Shown here: one piece after another, positions 33,623-42,586 of the stretch | Layout: each line of letters starts with the position of its first letter | Position numbering within the stretch: the first letter of the stretch is position 1 | Assembly (NCBI RefSeq): GCF_029846635.1 | Contig: NZ_JARVTG010000002.1 | Span: 1,157,501-1,221,500 of the forward strand | Source: Pokkaliibacter sp. MBI-7 | GTDB taxonomy: Bacteria > Pseudomonadota > Gammaproteobacteria > Pseudomonadales > Balneatricaceae | Direction: 5' to 3' | Length of the DNA: 64,000 nucleotides | Program-made: the position numbers and the translations under genes | Notes under the pieces: model-generated | What the model was told of the DNA's origin: nothing | Databases searched by the model: none | Seen by the model: only the letters and a program-made list of their open reading frames with translations

Positions 33623-36600
33623 TCAATCCTCAGGCTCATAGCCCAGATTGGGTGATAACCAGCGTTCGGCAACGCGTTTTTCCATGCCGGTGCGGTGTGC
33701 ATAGTCTTCCACCTGATCTTCACTGATCTTGCCAATGCCGAAATAACCAGACTGCGGGTGGCTGAAATACCAGCCGGAAACGGCCGCGGTGGGGAACATC
33801 GCCATGGACTCGGTCAGGCTGATCCCTGCTTTGGCTTCCGCATCCAGCAACTGCCACATCAGTTTCTTTTCAGTGTGGTCGGGGCATGCTGGATAACCGG
33901 GAGCAGGCCGAATGCCCTGGTATTTTTCCCGGATCAGATCTTCATTGCTCAGGTTTTCTTCAGGCGCATAGCCCCAATGCACCTTGCGCACCTGCTCATG
34001 CAGGTACTCGGCAAAAGCCTCTGCCAGACGGTCTGCCAGCGCTTTCAGCATGATGCTCCTGTAGTCATCATGATCTGCTTCGAATTTGGCAACCCAGGGA
34101 TCAATCCCTTCACCAGCGCAGACGGCAAAGGCGCCGATGTAGTCCACAGGGCCGTCTTCGGGGGCGACATAGTCAGAGAGGCAGTGGTTATATTTGCCAG
34201 CAATCTTCTCGGTTTGCTGGCGCAGATGATGCACCACCATACGTTCCTCTGAACGGGTCTCATCCGTCCAGATAACGATGTCATCACCACGGCGGTTCGC
34301 CGGAAACAGCTCAAACACTGCACGGGCCGTCAGCCATTTTTCACTGATGACCTGATCCAGCATGGCGTTGGCATCGGCAAATAGCCGTGTGGCCTCCTCG
34401 CCAACCACTTCATCGGTGAGAATACGTGGATATTTGCCCGCCAGCTCCCAGGAAGCAAAGAACGGTGTCCAGTCGATATAGTCTCGCAATACCGCCAGAT
34501 CCAGTGATTCAATAACCTGCAATCCCAGCTGCCTCGGGACAGGCGGCTGATAGGCTGGCCAGTCGATAGGCTCCGGATTATTACGGGCCTTCTCCAGTGT
34601 CACCCGACGCGCATCGCCACGCTTGTTACGATGACGCTCACGCAGCTCTTCATATTCCGTTTGTACTTCTTTGACGAAACGGTCGTGATGGACCTTGCTC
34701 AGCAGCTGGCTGACCACTCCTACGCAACGGGATGCGTTAGGTACATAGACCACCTGATTATTCTGGTAGTTCTGGTCAATCTTCACCGCGGTGTGAATCT
34801 TCGAGGTCGTAGCGCCGCCGATCAGCAAGGGAATATCGAAACCCTGACGCTGCATTTCCTTGGCCATGTGAACCATTTCATCAAGGGACGGCGTGATCAA
34901 GCCTGACAGTCCGATAACATCCACCTTCTCTTCCCTGGCAGTACGCAGGATTTTCTCGGCGGGAACCATCACACCCAGATCGATAATTTCGTAGTTATTA
35001 CACTGCAGTACGACGCCAACAATGTTCTTGCCAATATCGTGGACGTCCCCTTTAACGGTGGCCATCAGCACCTTGCCAGCAGCGCTGGACGTACCGGCCA
35101 GCTCCTGATTCTGACGTTTTTCTTCCTCGATAAAGGGCATCAGATAGGCCACCGCTTTCTTCATGACACGCGCTGACTTCACCACCTGCGGCAGGAACAT
35201 CTTACCGGCGCCAAACAAATCGCCGACGATCCCCATGCCGTCCATCAACGGCCCTTCAATCAGTTCAAGTGGACGGGAGAAATGGTGACGAGCCTCCTCC
35301 ACATCCTCATCAATAAAGTCGGCAATCCCTTTGACCAGTGCATGCGACAAGCGCTTGTTGACCTCCCAACTACGCCATTCCTGATCCTGTTTGTTGTCAG
35401 CCGCCTCACCAGTGCTGTTGTATCGCGGCGCAATATCCAGCAGGCGTTCGGTCGCATCGTCACGACGGTTCAGTACGGCATCTTCCACCGCATCACGCAG
35501 CTCGGCCGGAATATCTTCATAAATCGCCAGCTGACCGGCGTTGACAATACCCATCGTCATGCCTTCACGGATGGCGTAATAGAGGAACACCGAGTGAATG
35601 GCTTCACGTACCGGATTATTGCCGCGGAAGGAGAAGGATACGTTGGAAACACCGCCGGAAATTTTGGCATAGGGCAAGGTCTGCTTGATGATGCGGCAGG
35701 CCTGGATGAAGTCAACGGCGTAGTTGTTGTGCTCTTCAATCCCGGTAGCGATAGCGAAAATATTCGGGTCGAAGATGATGTCTTCAGGCGGGAAGCCCAG
35801 CTGCCTGGTCAGAATATTGTAGGAGCGGGTACAGATTTCGATCTTGCGCGCTTCGGTATCAGCCTGCCCGACCTCATCGAATGCCATCACGATCACCGCA
35901 GCGCCATAGGCGCGTACCAGTCTGGCCTGATGGATAAACTTCTCTTCACCTTCCTTGAGGGAGATGGAGTTGACGATACCCTTGCCCTGAATGCACTTGA
36001 GGCCTGCCTCGATAACCTCCCACTTGGAGGAGTCGATCATGATGGGCACTTTGGCAATGTCAGGCTCACCGGCGATCAGATTGAGGAACCGTACCATGGC
36101 CGCTTCCGCGTCCAGCATGCCCTCATCCATGTTGATATCGATGACCTGAGCACCGTTTTCAACCTGCTGACGGGCCACAACCAGCGCCTCATCGTAAAGG
36201 CCTTCCTTGATCAGGCGTTTAAACATGGCCGAACCGGTAACGTTGGTACGCTCACCGACGTTCACGAACAGGCTGTCCTCGGCAATCGTCACCGGCTCCA
36301 GACCAGCGAGACGGCATGCAGGCTCGATCCTGGGAATCGCACGGGGTGTCTTGCCAGCCACAAAGTCAGCAAAGGCTTTGATGTGCTCCGGTGTCGTACC
36401 GCAACAACCACCCAGAATGTTGATGAAACCTTCATCGACCCACTGCCCTACTTCAGAGAGCATTTCCTCTGGTGTTTCGTCGTATTCACCAAACTCGTTG
36501 GGCAAACCGGCATTGGGGTGAGCGGATACATACGTTGCCGCCACACGGCTTAGCTCTTCAATGTACTGGCGCAAATCCTTGGGACCGAGGGCGCAGTTCA

Positions 36601-37351
36601 AACCGACCGACACCGGATCAGCGTGAGCGACAGAATTGTAGAAGGCTTCGGTGGTCTGTCCGGACAGAGTACGGCCGGAGGCATCTGTGATGGTGCCGGA
36701 GATCATGACCGGCAGCTCAACACCCTGCTTCGCGAAATACTGACGGCAGGCGAAGATGGCGGCCTTGGCATTGAGGGTATCGAAGATCGTTTCGATCAGA
36801 ATCAGATCGGAGCCGCCTTTGACCAGCGCATCAATCGACTCGGTGTAGGCTTCCACCAGCTGATCAAAGCTGACGTTGCGATAGCCGGGGTCATTCACAT
36901 CCGGTGAAATGGAGGCAGTACGGTTGGTCGGGCCAAGCACCCCCGCCACAAAGCGGGGTTTGGCCGGGTTGGCCGCCGTAAACTCATCGGCCAGCTGACG
37001 GCAGAGGCGCGCAGCCTCCAGGTTAATCTCATGGGACAACGACTCCATGTCGTAGTCAGCCATAGCAATACGGGTAGCATTAAAGGTATTGGTTTCGAGA
37101 ATATCCGCACCGGCTTCCAGATAAGCTCGATGAATAGCGGAAATTACCTCGGGCTGCGTCAGCACCAGCAGGTCGTTATTACCCTTGATGTCTTTGTGCC
37201 AGTCGGCAAAGCGCTCACCACGAAAGGCCTCTTCTGCCAGCTTGTACTGCTGGATCATGGTGCCCATACCACCATCCAGAACGAGAATACGTTGAGATAG
37301 CGCTTGCTTGATATCTGCACGTTGTACTGTCACGGCTGTCTTCACTCTCAC
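33623..37351 (-). CDS. metH: Cobalamin-dependent methionine synthase
   Basis: A 1242-residue cytosolic enzyme that makes methionine from homocysteine and methyltetrahydrofolate with B12. In order: homocysteine domain (about 15-340) with zinc ligands GGCCGTTPEHI, pterin domain (about 365-625), B12 cap and binding domain (about 660-905) with the lower-ligand motif DVHDIGKNIV (His in DxHxxG), and the SAM-activation domain with RPAPGYPACPDH and the tail MEKRVAERWLSPNLGYEPED. Length is close to the usual 1225-1240. GTG 37351 is the first in-frame start after the leader; nearby GTGs 37345 and 37333 are alternatives. A stem-loop (37369-37407) lies 18 bases upstream. Confidence 0.97.
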   Translation of the reverse strand: MRVKTAVTVQRADIKQALSQRILVLDGGMGTMIQQYKLAEEAFRGERFADWHKDIKGNNDLLVLTQPEVISAIHRAYLEAGADILETNTFNATRIAMADYDMESLSHEINLEAARLCRQLADEFTAANPAKPRFVAGVLGPTNRTASISPDVNDPGYRNVSFDQLVEAYTESIDALVKGGSDLILIETIFDTLNAKAAIFACRQYFAKQGVELPVMISGTITDASGRTLSGQTTEAFYNSVAHADPVSVGLNCALGPKDLRQYIEELSRVAATYVSAHPNAGLPNEFGEYDETPEEMLSEVGQWVDEGFINILGGCCGTTPEHIKAFADFVAGKTPRAIPRIEPACRLAGLEPVTIAEDSLFVNVGERTNVTGSAMFKRLIKEGLYDEALVVARQQVENGAQVIDINMDEGMLDAEAAMVRFLNLIAGEPDIAKVPIMIDSSKWEVIEAGLKCIQGKGIVNSISLKEGEEKFIHQARLVRAYGAAVIVMAFDEVGQADTEARKIEICTRSYNILTRQLGFPPEDIIFDPNIFAIATGIEEHNNYAVDFIQACRIIKQTLPYAKISGGVSNVSFSFRGNNPVREAIHSVFLYYAIREGMTMGIVNAGQLAIYEDIPAELRDAVEDAVLNRRDDATERLLDIAPRYNSTGEAADNKQDQEWRSWEVNKRLSHALVKGIADFIDEDVEEARHHFSRPLELIEGPLMDGMGIVGDLFGAGKMFLPQVVKSARVMKKAVAYLMPFIEEEKRQNQELAGTSSAAGKVLMATVKGDVHDIGKNIVGVVLQCNNYEIIDLGVMVPAEKILRTAREEKVDVIGLSGLITPSLDEMVHMAKEMQRQGFDIPLLIGGATTSKIHTAVKIDQNYQNNQVVYVPNASRCVGVVSQLLSKVHHDRFVKEVQTEYEELRERHRNKRGDARRVTLEKARNNPEPIDWPAYQPPVPRQLGLQVIESLDLAVLRDYIDWTPFFASWELAGKYPRILTDEVVGEEATRLFADANAMLDQVISEKWLTARAVFELFPANRRGDDIVIWTDETRSEERMVVHHLRQQTEKIAGKYNHCLSDYVAPEDGPVDYIGAFAVCAGEGIDPWVAKFEADHDDYRSIMLKALADRLAEAFAEYLHEQVRKVHWGYAPEENLSNEDLIREKYQGIRPAPGYPACPDHTEKKLMWQLLDAEAKAGISLTESMAMFPTAAVSGWYFSHPQSGYFGIGKISEDQVEDYAHRTGMEKRVAERWLSPNLGYEPED

Positions 37352-37368
37352 TACTGCTATTCTTATCC

Positions 37369-37407
37369 GGGCTATCGACAGCCAACGCTGTCACTGACTG
37401 ATAGCCC
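37369..37407 (-). promoter_or_regulatory. Stem-loop in the metH leader
   Basis: GGGCTATC (37369-37376) pairs with GATAGCCC (37400-37407), and GACAGC (37377-37382) with GCTGTC (37387-37392), as one long stem with an asymmetric internal bulge. It ends 17 bases before the metH start, so it could influence translation. I see no cobalamin or SAH riboswitch consensus. Confidence 0.5.
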
Positions 37408-37530
37408 CTTTACGGCCAGGCATGGCAGTGTATGTCAGGCCTTTGCGGAAGTCCGCTTCACCTATATAACGTTTTTCGCGTCATTACCGGATCTGGCTAT
37501 ATGGCCACCACCGATCGCAACTACCTGCAT

Positions 37531-38139
37531 TCAGGCAGCGATAGGCGTACCGCTATGAAAACGGAACTGCTCGTCGCCGGACAGAATCAGCTCAGCTTCA
37601 ATATCGGCGAAATAGGCCACACGCTCATCAATTGGCGCTTTAGCGTAAAGCCGCGCCAGTTTGAGGTAATTAAGGTAATGGCGCCCTTCACTTTTCAGCA
37701 GGCTGGTATAAAAAGCGCCCAGCTCCTCATCCAGATGAGGGGCAATCCTGGCAAAGCGTTCACAGGAGCGCGCCTCGACATAAGCACCGATAATCAGCAC
37801 ATCAATCAGGCGCTGCGGCTCCTGCTTACTCATGTGATCACGCAGGCCCGAGGCATAACGGGCAGCAGTCAGGTGACGAAATTCGATACCACGTTTGGTC
37901 ATCAAATGCAGAACCTGCTCAAAGTGGACCAGCTCTTCACGCGCCAGACGGGCCATTTTGATCAGCAGCTCAGTTCGATCGGGATAGCGATACATCAAAG
38001 ACATCGCCGTGGCAGCAGCTTTCTGCTCGCAGTGAGCGTGGTCGATCAGCATGGTTTCCTGATCGGCTAACGCAGCGGCAATCCAGCTATCGGGGGTTTC
38101 ACAACGCAGGAAACCACGAATTGATTCAAGTGCGTCCAT
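37531..38139 (-). CDS. miaE: tRNA-(ms2io6A)-hydroxylase
   Basis: A 202-residue ferritin-like di-iron oxygenase that hydroxylates 2-methylthio-N6-isopentenyl-adenosine at position 37 of tRNAs. Iron ligands lie in EELVHFEQVLHLM (about 69-81), IGAYVEARSCERF (about 117-129) and KSEGRHYLNYL (about 149-159). Length is typical for the Pseudomonas-type enzyme. It is divergent from acnB. A CCAATT/AATTGG inverted repeat (38146-38164) directly precedes its start. Confidence 0.93.
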   Translation of the reverse strand: MDALESIRGFLRCETPDSWIAAALADQETMLIDHAHCEQKAAATAMSLMYRYPDRTELLIKMARLAREELVHFEQVLHLMTKRGIEFRHLTAARYASGLRDHMSKQEPQRLIDVLIIGAYVEARSCERFARIAPHLDEELGAFYTSLLKSEGRHYLNYLKLARLYAKAPIDERVAYFADIEAELILSGDEQFRFHSGTPIAA

Positions 38140-38317
38140 TGTCTTCCAATTGCATGCAAATTGGCGGCGAGTATAGCGGAAAACTGGAATATTTTCTGTC
38201 GGCTTCTATCCTTTTTAACGCCTGTTGGACGTGCGATGAGCAGACTGCATAGCCGTTGGAGTTTGTAGTGCCGTACCCCAAAAACAAGGGGCATCTATAC
38301 CCAAAGTCTAAACTTCC

Positions 38318-38333
38318 GCATTGTCGACAATGC
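38318..38333. promoter_or_regulatory. Perfect 16-bp palindrome, probable operator
   Basis: GCATTGTCGACAATGC equals its own reverse complement. The TTGT-N2-ACAA core is typical of operators of GntR-family (FCD type) regulators. It lies in the promoter zone of acnB, next to a second inverted repeat (38334-38359). Confidence 0.6.
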
Positions 38334-38382
38334 TTAACTTAATCACGGGATTGAGTTAAACTGCGCCGCACCCAATCAGACG

Positions 38383-38472
38383 CTTTGGGGGCATCTCCAA
38401 AAACCAGCATTAATCGGCTTCGCAGCGAGCCTAGAGCACGGCATGGTAGGTTTTTGGAGGTGTCCCACAAAG
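38383..38472 (+). promoter_or_regulatory. acnB leader stem-loop 1 (long)
   Basis: A 23-base left arm (38383-38405, CTTTGGGGGCATCTCCAAAA onward) pairs with 38449-38472 with one mismatch, one bulge and G-U pairs. The loop holds a smaller hairpin (GGCTTCGC/GCGAGCC). Confidence 0.6.
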
Positions 38473-38477
38473 GCTGA

Positions 38478-38521
38478 CCTTTCACGCTATGGATGAGTTT
38501 TCTATTACATAGCGTGAAGGG
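38478..38521 (+). promoter_or_regulatory. acnB leader stem-loop 2
   Basis: CCTTTCACGCTATG (38478-38491) pairs with CATAGCGTGAAGGG (38508-38521) with one G-U pair and a 16-base loop. No T-run follows, so it is not a classic terminator. Confidence 0.6.
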
Positions 38522-38553
38522 TTGAATTTGTACCAAGGCGTCAATCCCGTCAT

Positions 38554-38573
38554 CGTTCAACCTGTGTTGAGCG
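38554..38573 (+). promoter_or_regulatory. acnB leader stem-loop 3
   Basis: CGTTCAAC pairs with GTTGAGCG (one G-U) around CTGT. It lies about 20 bases before the acnB ribosome binding site (GATGAGGG). Confidence 0.5.
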
Positions 38574-38606
38574 GTGATTGCAAATACAATTGATGAGGGC
38601 TATACC

Positions 38607-41183
38607 GTGCTTGAAGCTTATCGTAAACACGTTGAAGAGCGTGCTGCCCTGGGGATTCCTCCCAAGCCCCTGGATCCTGAACAGACAGCCGCACTTGTCG
38701 ATCTTCTGAAAAATCCACCTGCCGGTGAAGAAGACTATCTTCTGGACCTGATCACCAACCGCGTTCCCGCCGGTGTTGACCAAGCAGCCTATGTGAAAGC
38801 CGGCTTCCTGGCCGCCATCACCAAAGGCGAAGCCAGCTCTCCTCTTATTGATAAAGTTCACGCGACCAAACTGCTGGGCACCATGCTGGGCGGCTACAAC
38901 ATTGAGCCCCTGATTGCCTGCCTGGACAACGCTGAACTGGCACCGACTGCTGCCAAAGCACTGTCTCACACCCTGCTGATGTTTGATGCCTTCCACGATG
39001 TACAGGAAAAGGCAGAAGCAGGTAACGAGCATGCCAAACAGGTTCTGAACTCCTGGGCTGAAGCCGAGTGGTTCACCAGCCGCCCAGCGCTGGCTGACAA
39101 GATCAGCATGACTGTGTTCAAAGTACCTGGCGAGACTAACACTGACGACCTGTCACCTGCTCCTGATGCCTGGTCACGTCCTGACATTCCTCTGCACGCT
39201 CTGGCGATGCTGAAGATGCCTCGCGAAGGCCTGGATAAACCACTGGAAACTATCGTTGAGCTGAAGAAAAAAGGCTTCCCTGTTGCTTACGTTGGCGACG
39301 TGGTAGGTACTGGCTCTTCACGTAAGTCTGCGACTAACTCTGTGCTGTGGCACATGGGCGATGATATTCCCTTCATCCCCAACAAACGTGACGGCGGCTT
39401 CTGCCTGGGTAGCAAAATTGCTCCGATTTTCTTCAACACCATGGAAGATGCCGGTGCACTGCCTGTTGAAGTAGACGTTTCCAATATGGAAACCGGCGAC
39501 GTTATCGACGTTTATCCCTATGAAGGCAAAGTAACCCGTAACGACAGCGAAGAAGTGATTGCCACTTTTGAACTGAAGTCTCAGGTTCTGCTGGATGAAG
39601 TACGTGCGGGTGGCCGTATCAACCTGATCATCGGCCGTGGTCTGACTGCCAAAGCGCGCGACGCTCTGGGCCTGCCTCAGTCCACGCTGTTCCGTACCCC
39701 AGATCAACCTGTTGACTCTGGCAAAGGCTACTCACTGGCACAGAAAATGGTGGGCCGCGCTTGCGGCGTAACCGGTATCCGCCCTGGCACCTATTGCGAA
39801 CCCAAGATGACCACCGTTGGTTCTCAGGACACCACTGGTCCAATGACCCGTGATGAACTGAAAGACCTTGCGTGCCTGGGCTTCTCTGCTGATCTGACCA
39901 TGCAGTCCTTCTGCCACACCGCGGCCTATCCCAAGCCCGTAGACGTAGATACTCACCACACTCTTCCTGACTTCATCATGAACCGTGGCGGTGTGTCACT
40001 GCGTCCTGGTGACGGTGTTATCCACTCCTGGCTGAACCGCATGCTGTTGCCTGACACTGTAGGTACCGGTGGCGACTCTCACACCCGTTTCCCTATCGGT
40101 ATCTCCTTCCCGGCAGGTTCTGGTCTGGTTGCCTTCGCTGCTGCGACCGGCGTTATGCCTCTGGATATGCCTGAGTCTGTACTGGTTCGCTTCAAAGGCG
40201 AAATGCAGCCTGGCATCACCCTGCGTGATCTGGTTAACGCCATTCCTTACGCAGCCATCCAGCGTGGCCTGCTGACCGTTGAGAAGAAAGGCAAGAAGAA
40301 CATCTTCTCTGGCCGCATTCTTGAGATCGAAGGTCTGCCCCAGCTGAAAGTTGAGCAGGCATTTGAACTGTCTGACGCCTCTGCTGAGCGCTCTGCTGCT
40401 GGCTGTACCATCAAGCTGGATAAAGAGCCCATCATTGAGTACATCAACTCCAACATCACCATGTTGAAGTGGATGATTTCTCAGGGTTACGGCGATGTAC
40501 GTACTATCGAGCGTCGTGTTAAAGCGATGGAAGAGTGGCTGGCCAACCCAGTCCTGATGGAAGCCGATGCTGATGCCGAATACGCAGAAGTGATCGACAT
40601 CGATCTGGCTACTATCACTGAACCGCTGCTGGCCTGCCCGAACGATCCTGATGACATCAAGCCGCTGTCTGAACTGGCTGGCGACAAGATTGATGAAGTC
40701 TTCATCGGCTCCTGCATGACCAACATCGGTCACTTCCGTGCCGCAGGCAAACTGCTGGAAGCCAATGGTGGCGCTGTTCCTACTCGTTTGTGGATCGCTC
40801 CTCCGACCAAAATGGACCAGTTCCAGCTGACTGAAGAAGGCTACTATGGCATCTTCGGCCGTGCCGGTGCCCGCACCGAAATGCCCGGCTGCTCACTGTG
40901 CATGGGTAACCAGGCACGTGTAGGCGATAACACCACCGTGGTTTCCACCTCAACCCGTAACTTCCCCAACCGTCTGGGTAATGGTGCCAATGTGTACCTG
41001 GCCTCTGCGGAGCTGGCGGCTGTTGCAGCCATCAAGGGCAAGCTGCCTACCGTGGCGGAGTACATGGAAATTGCTCAGAAGATCGATACCATGGCATCTG
41101 ATGTCTACCGTTATCTGAATTTCCACGAAATCGAGTCTTACAAAAAAGCAGCTGCCTCAGTTATTCCAACTGTTGCTGCCTGA
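38607..41183 (+). CDS. acnB: Aconitate hydratase B
   Basis: An 858-residue TCA-cycle aconitase that interconverts citrate and isocitrate via a [4Fe-4S] cluster; many AcnBs also accept 2-methylisocitrate. It shows the AcnB-specific order: N-terminal HEAT-like domain (LEAYRKHVEERAALGIPPKP at the start), swivel domain (about 165-370), then the catalytic core, with cluster Cys in FIGSCMTNIGHF and GCSLCMGNQAR. GTG 38607 is chosen because it gives the conserved N terminus and lies 8 bases after GATGAGGG; the ATG 11 codons upstream does not. A structured leader precedes it and its stop and terminator are duplicated 2.2 kb downstream. Confidence 0.97.
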   Translation: MLEAYRKHVEERAALGIPPKPLDPEQTAALVDLLKNPPAGEEDYLLDLITNRVPAGVDQAAYVKAGFLAAITKGEASSPLIDKVHATKLLGTMLGGYNIEPLIACLDNAELAPTAAKALSHTLLMFDAFHDVQEKAEAGNEHAKQVLNSWAEAEWFTSRPALADKISMTVFKVPGETNTDDLSPAPDAWSRPDIPLHALAMLKMPREGLDKPLETIVELKKKGFPVAYVGDVVGTGSSRKSATNSVLWHMGDDIPFIPNKRDGGFCLGSKIAPIFFNTMEDAGALPVEVDVSNMETGDVIDVYPYEGKVTRNDSEEVIATFELKSQVLLDEVRAGGRINLIIGRGLTAKARDALGLPQSTLFRTPDQPVDSGKGYSLAQKMVGRACGVTGIRPGTYCEPKMTTVGSQDTTGPMTRDELKDLACLGFSADLTMQSFCHTAAYPKPVDVDTHHTLPDFIMNRGGVSLRPGDGVIHSWLNRMLLPDTVGTGGDSHTRFPIGISFPAGSGLVAFAAATGVMPLDMPESVLVRFKGEMQPGITLRDLVNAIPYAAIQRGLLTVEKKGKKNIFSGRILEIEGLPQLKVEQAFELSDASAERSAAGCTIKLDKEPIIEYINSNITMLKWMISQGYGDVRTIERRVKAMEEWLANPVLMEADADAEYAEVIDIDLATITEPLLACPNDPDDIKPLSELAGDKIDEVFIGSCMTNIGHFRAAGKLLEANGGAVPTRLWIAPPTKMDQFQLTEEGYYGIFGRAGARTEMPGCSLCMGNQARVGDNTTVVSTSTRNFPNRLGNGANVYLASAELAAVAAIKGKLPTVAEYMEIAQKIDTMASDVYRYLNFHEIESYKKAAASVIPTVAA

Positions 41184-41230
41184 TTTGGCGTAAGCACTTA
41201 ATTAAAAAGCGGACCTTCGGGTCCGCTTTT
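41179..41230. repeat. Direct repeat copy A: acnB stop codon and terminator
   Basis: Spans the acnB stop (TGATTTGGCG...) and its terminator AAAGCGGACC-TTCG-GGTCCGCTTT. A copy with only about four substitutions and one 1-base deletion occurs at 43376-43426; the last 27 bases are identical. The hairpin also serves the convergent gene at 41268. Confidence 0.85.
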
Positions 41231-41267
41231 TGTTTGTACTAAATCGTTTATATATTCGACGACTGGG

Positions 41268-42059
41268 TTATTCCTTTCCGAGTAACCAGTTATCATCAAT
41301 ATATCTTTCCCACTCAGCTTTCTTGTACTCTCCACTGTTAGAATCGCCATCATATTTAAGACCACCCACTAAAGCTCGGCATGACACGCCATTTACATCA
41401 CAAATTTTAAGCTTCAGTCTAATATCCTTAAAATTTTGATTTGCACTATCATCCATACTTAAGTACAGCTTCCCAACTTCAGTACTACTTATCATGCTTT
41501 GATCACAACCAACCTCACCTTGTTTTAACAAGGTATGAAAATACTCTGTTGGCACATCACGTAATACTGGCCGCACTTTATCATGTTCACGTATAAATAG
41601 ACTCAGAGGCCTACCAATAACATTCTCCGTACAAGATGTGGCATATTGCAAACCGAGCCTAACGCCAAATGCCCTTACCTTCTCATTCAGTTCATAGTTA
41701 GCAGTGTCTATCCATATAGATTTTTTATCTAAGCTAACACCATTATCTAAATACAGCTTGCTGCTGTATGCTCTTGACCAATCTATCCCTGCCCCTACAT
41801 CTTTCACCAAAACTATATATTTATATTCATCTTTATTGATTTTCGATGCAGAAACTAGCGCAACAATCTCCTCACTTATATCTTCCGGCTTCGTCTTACA
41901 GGCAATATCAAGTATATAGTCACCACTTTTTTTAAGATCACTGTCTATCGCCGATATAATACTTGCTGAACAGGACTGGTCTGCATATAAATAACCACTA
42001 AAAATACTGCACAATAGACCTATACTTAAGACTAGCTGTAAATGTAGCTTACGTTTCAT
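41268..42059 (-). CDS. Secreted protein of unknown family, orphan T6SS immunity candidate
   Basis: A 263-residue protein with a signal peptide (MKRKLHLQLVLSIGLLCSIF...LYA) and a Cys-containing mature part (SCSAS, IACKTK, SCTEN, VGCDQS, KICDVNGVSC), so probably periplasmic with disulfides. I recognise no family. Its ATG overlaps by ATGA the stop of a GH19 toxin fragment (42058-42391), the usual toxin-immunity arrangement. Codon use is AT-rich and unlike acnB. The context suggests immunity against the lost GH19 toxin. It converges on acnB and shares its terminator. ATG 42059 is preferred over two upstream in-frame ATGs. Confidence 0.6.
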   Translation of the reverse strand: MKRKLHLQLVLSIGLLCSIFSGYLYADQSCSASIISAIDSDLKKSGDYILDIACKTKPEDISEEIVALVSASKINKDEYKYIVLVKDVGAGIDWSRAYSSKLYLDNGVSLDKKSIWIDTANYELNEKVRAFGVRLGLQYATSCTENVIGRPLSLFIREHDKVRPVLRDVPTEYFHTLLKQGEVGCDQSMISSTEVGKLYLSMDDSANQNFKDIRLKLKICDVNGVSCRALVGGLKYDGDSNSGEYKKAEWERYIDDNWLLGKE

Positions 42060-42391
42060 GTCCATGCACATCCACCATACTCATGATTGAAAATTGAAGT
42101 TATCTCATCTTTAAATTTTTCTCGGTTTGGCAGCTGATGTAGTGCAGTATTAATTTTTTTCTGTAACGTCTCTTACACTATCGCTCTCATCTGCTACTAA
42201 ACCTATGTTATTTTTTTCCAGTACCATGCTCCTGAATGTATTGCCACACTCAGATCATCACAAAGCAAATCAGGATTACTCAATACATCCACACCAGAAT
42301 CAACTTTAAATTTTTCATAATTAGAAAAACGAGTAAGGTGTAATAACCCATGCCCTCTATAATCCTTCCGTAGATAACAAGAGTTAAATGA
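42058..42391 (-). pseudogene. GH19 chitinase/lysozyme-like toxin fragment, frameshifted
   Basis: On the minus strand an untracked frame reads SFNSCYLRKDYRGHGLLHLT, then RFSNYEKFKVDSGVDVLSNP, DLLCDDLSVAIHSGAWYWKK and NNIGLVADESDSVRDVTEK. After a one-base shift at the A7 tract (42154-42160) it goes on as INTALHQLPNREKFKDEITS to YGGCAWT and stop. The RGHGLLHLT, NPDLL, SGAWYW and VT-IN-LN motifs match the C-terminal half of GH19 chitinase/endolysin domains. Upstream (42392) the frame is closed by TAG and the catalytic-Glu half is missing. Removing one A restores the frame. It is the displaced tip of an old T6SS effector. Confidence 0.7.
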
Positions 42392-42586
42392 CTACCTGTA
42401 AAGTAACAGGCTTATTGGAAATAACTCTTAATAGGCTATTTATAGCGCCTGACAGGTTTCTATACTGAACAGCCCTTCTCATTAACTAATGCGACAGCCT
42501 CGAGCATCCACTTCGCGGAGCGGATCGACGAGTATGTCGAACTGTGAATATTACTGACACAGAACTATGAACAGCCTCTATTTCAT
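42392..42586. other. Spacer with a GC-rich patch between displaced modules
   Basis: AT-rich except for about 42490-42545, which is GC-rich and reads on the plus strand ATASSIHFAERIDEYVEL then stop. That looks like the tail of a broken gene of the mobile-element type, but it is too short to name. Confidence 0.3.

Larger units (their letters stand above)
38140..38606 (+). other. miaE-acnB spacer with palindromes and tandem stem-loops
   Basis: A 467-base region without genes. From left to right: CCAATT/AATTGG repeat near the miaE start (38146-38164), the palindrome 38318-38333, an inverted repeat TTAACTTAAT/ATTGAGTTAA (38334-38359), and three stem-loops (38383-38472, 38478-38521, 38554-38573), the last ending about 20 bases before the acnB ribosome binding site. 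Confidence 0.6.

Noticed and set aside
35282..36553. 423-codon plus-strand open frame inside metH
   Set aside because: It is antisense to the conserved metH coding sequence, and its translation has no recognisable domain.
37352..37530. Cobalamin or SAH riboswitch upstream of metH
   Set aside because: The region is short and lacks the B12-box or SAH-motif consensus; only a simple stem-loop is present.
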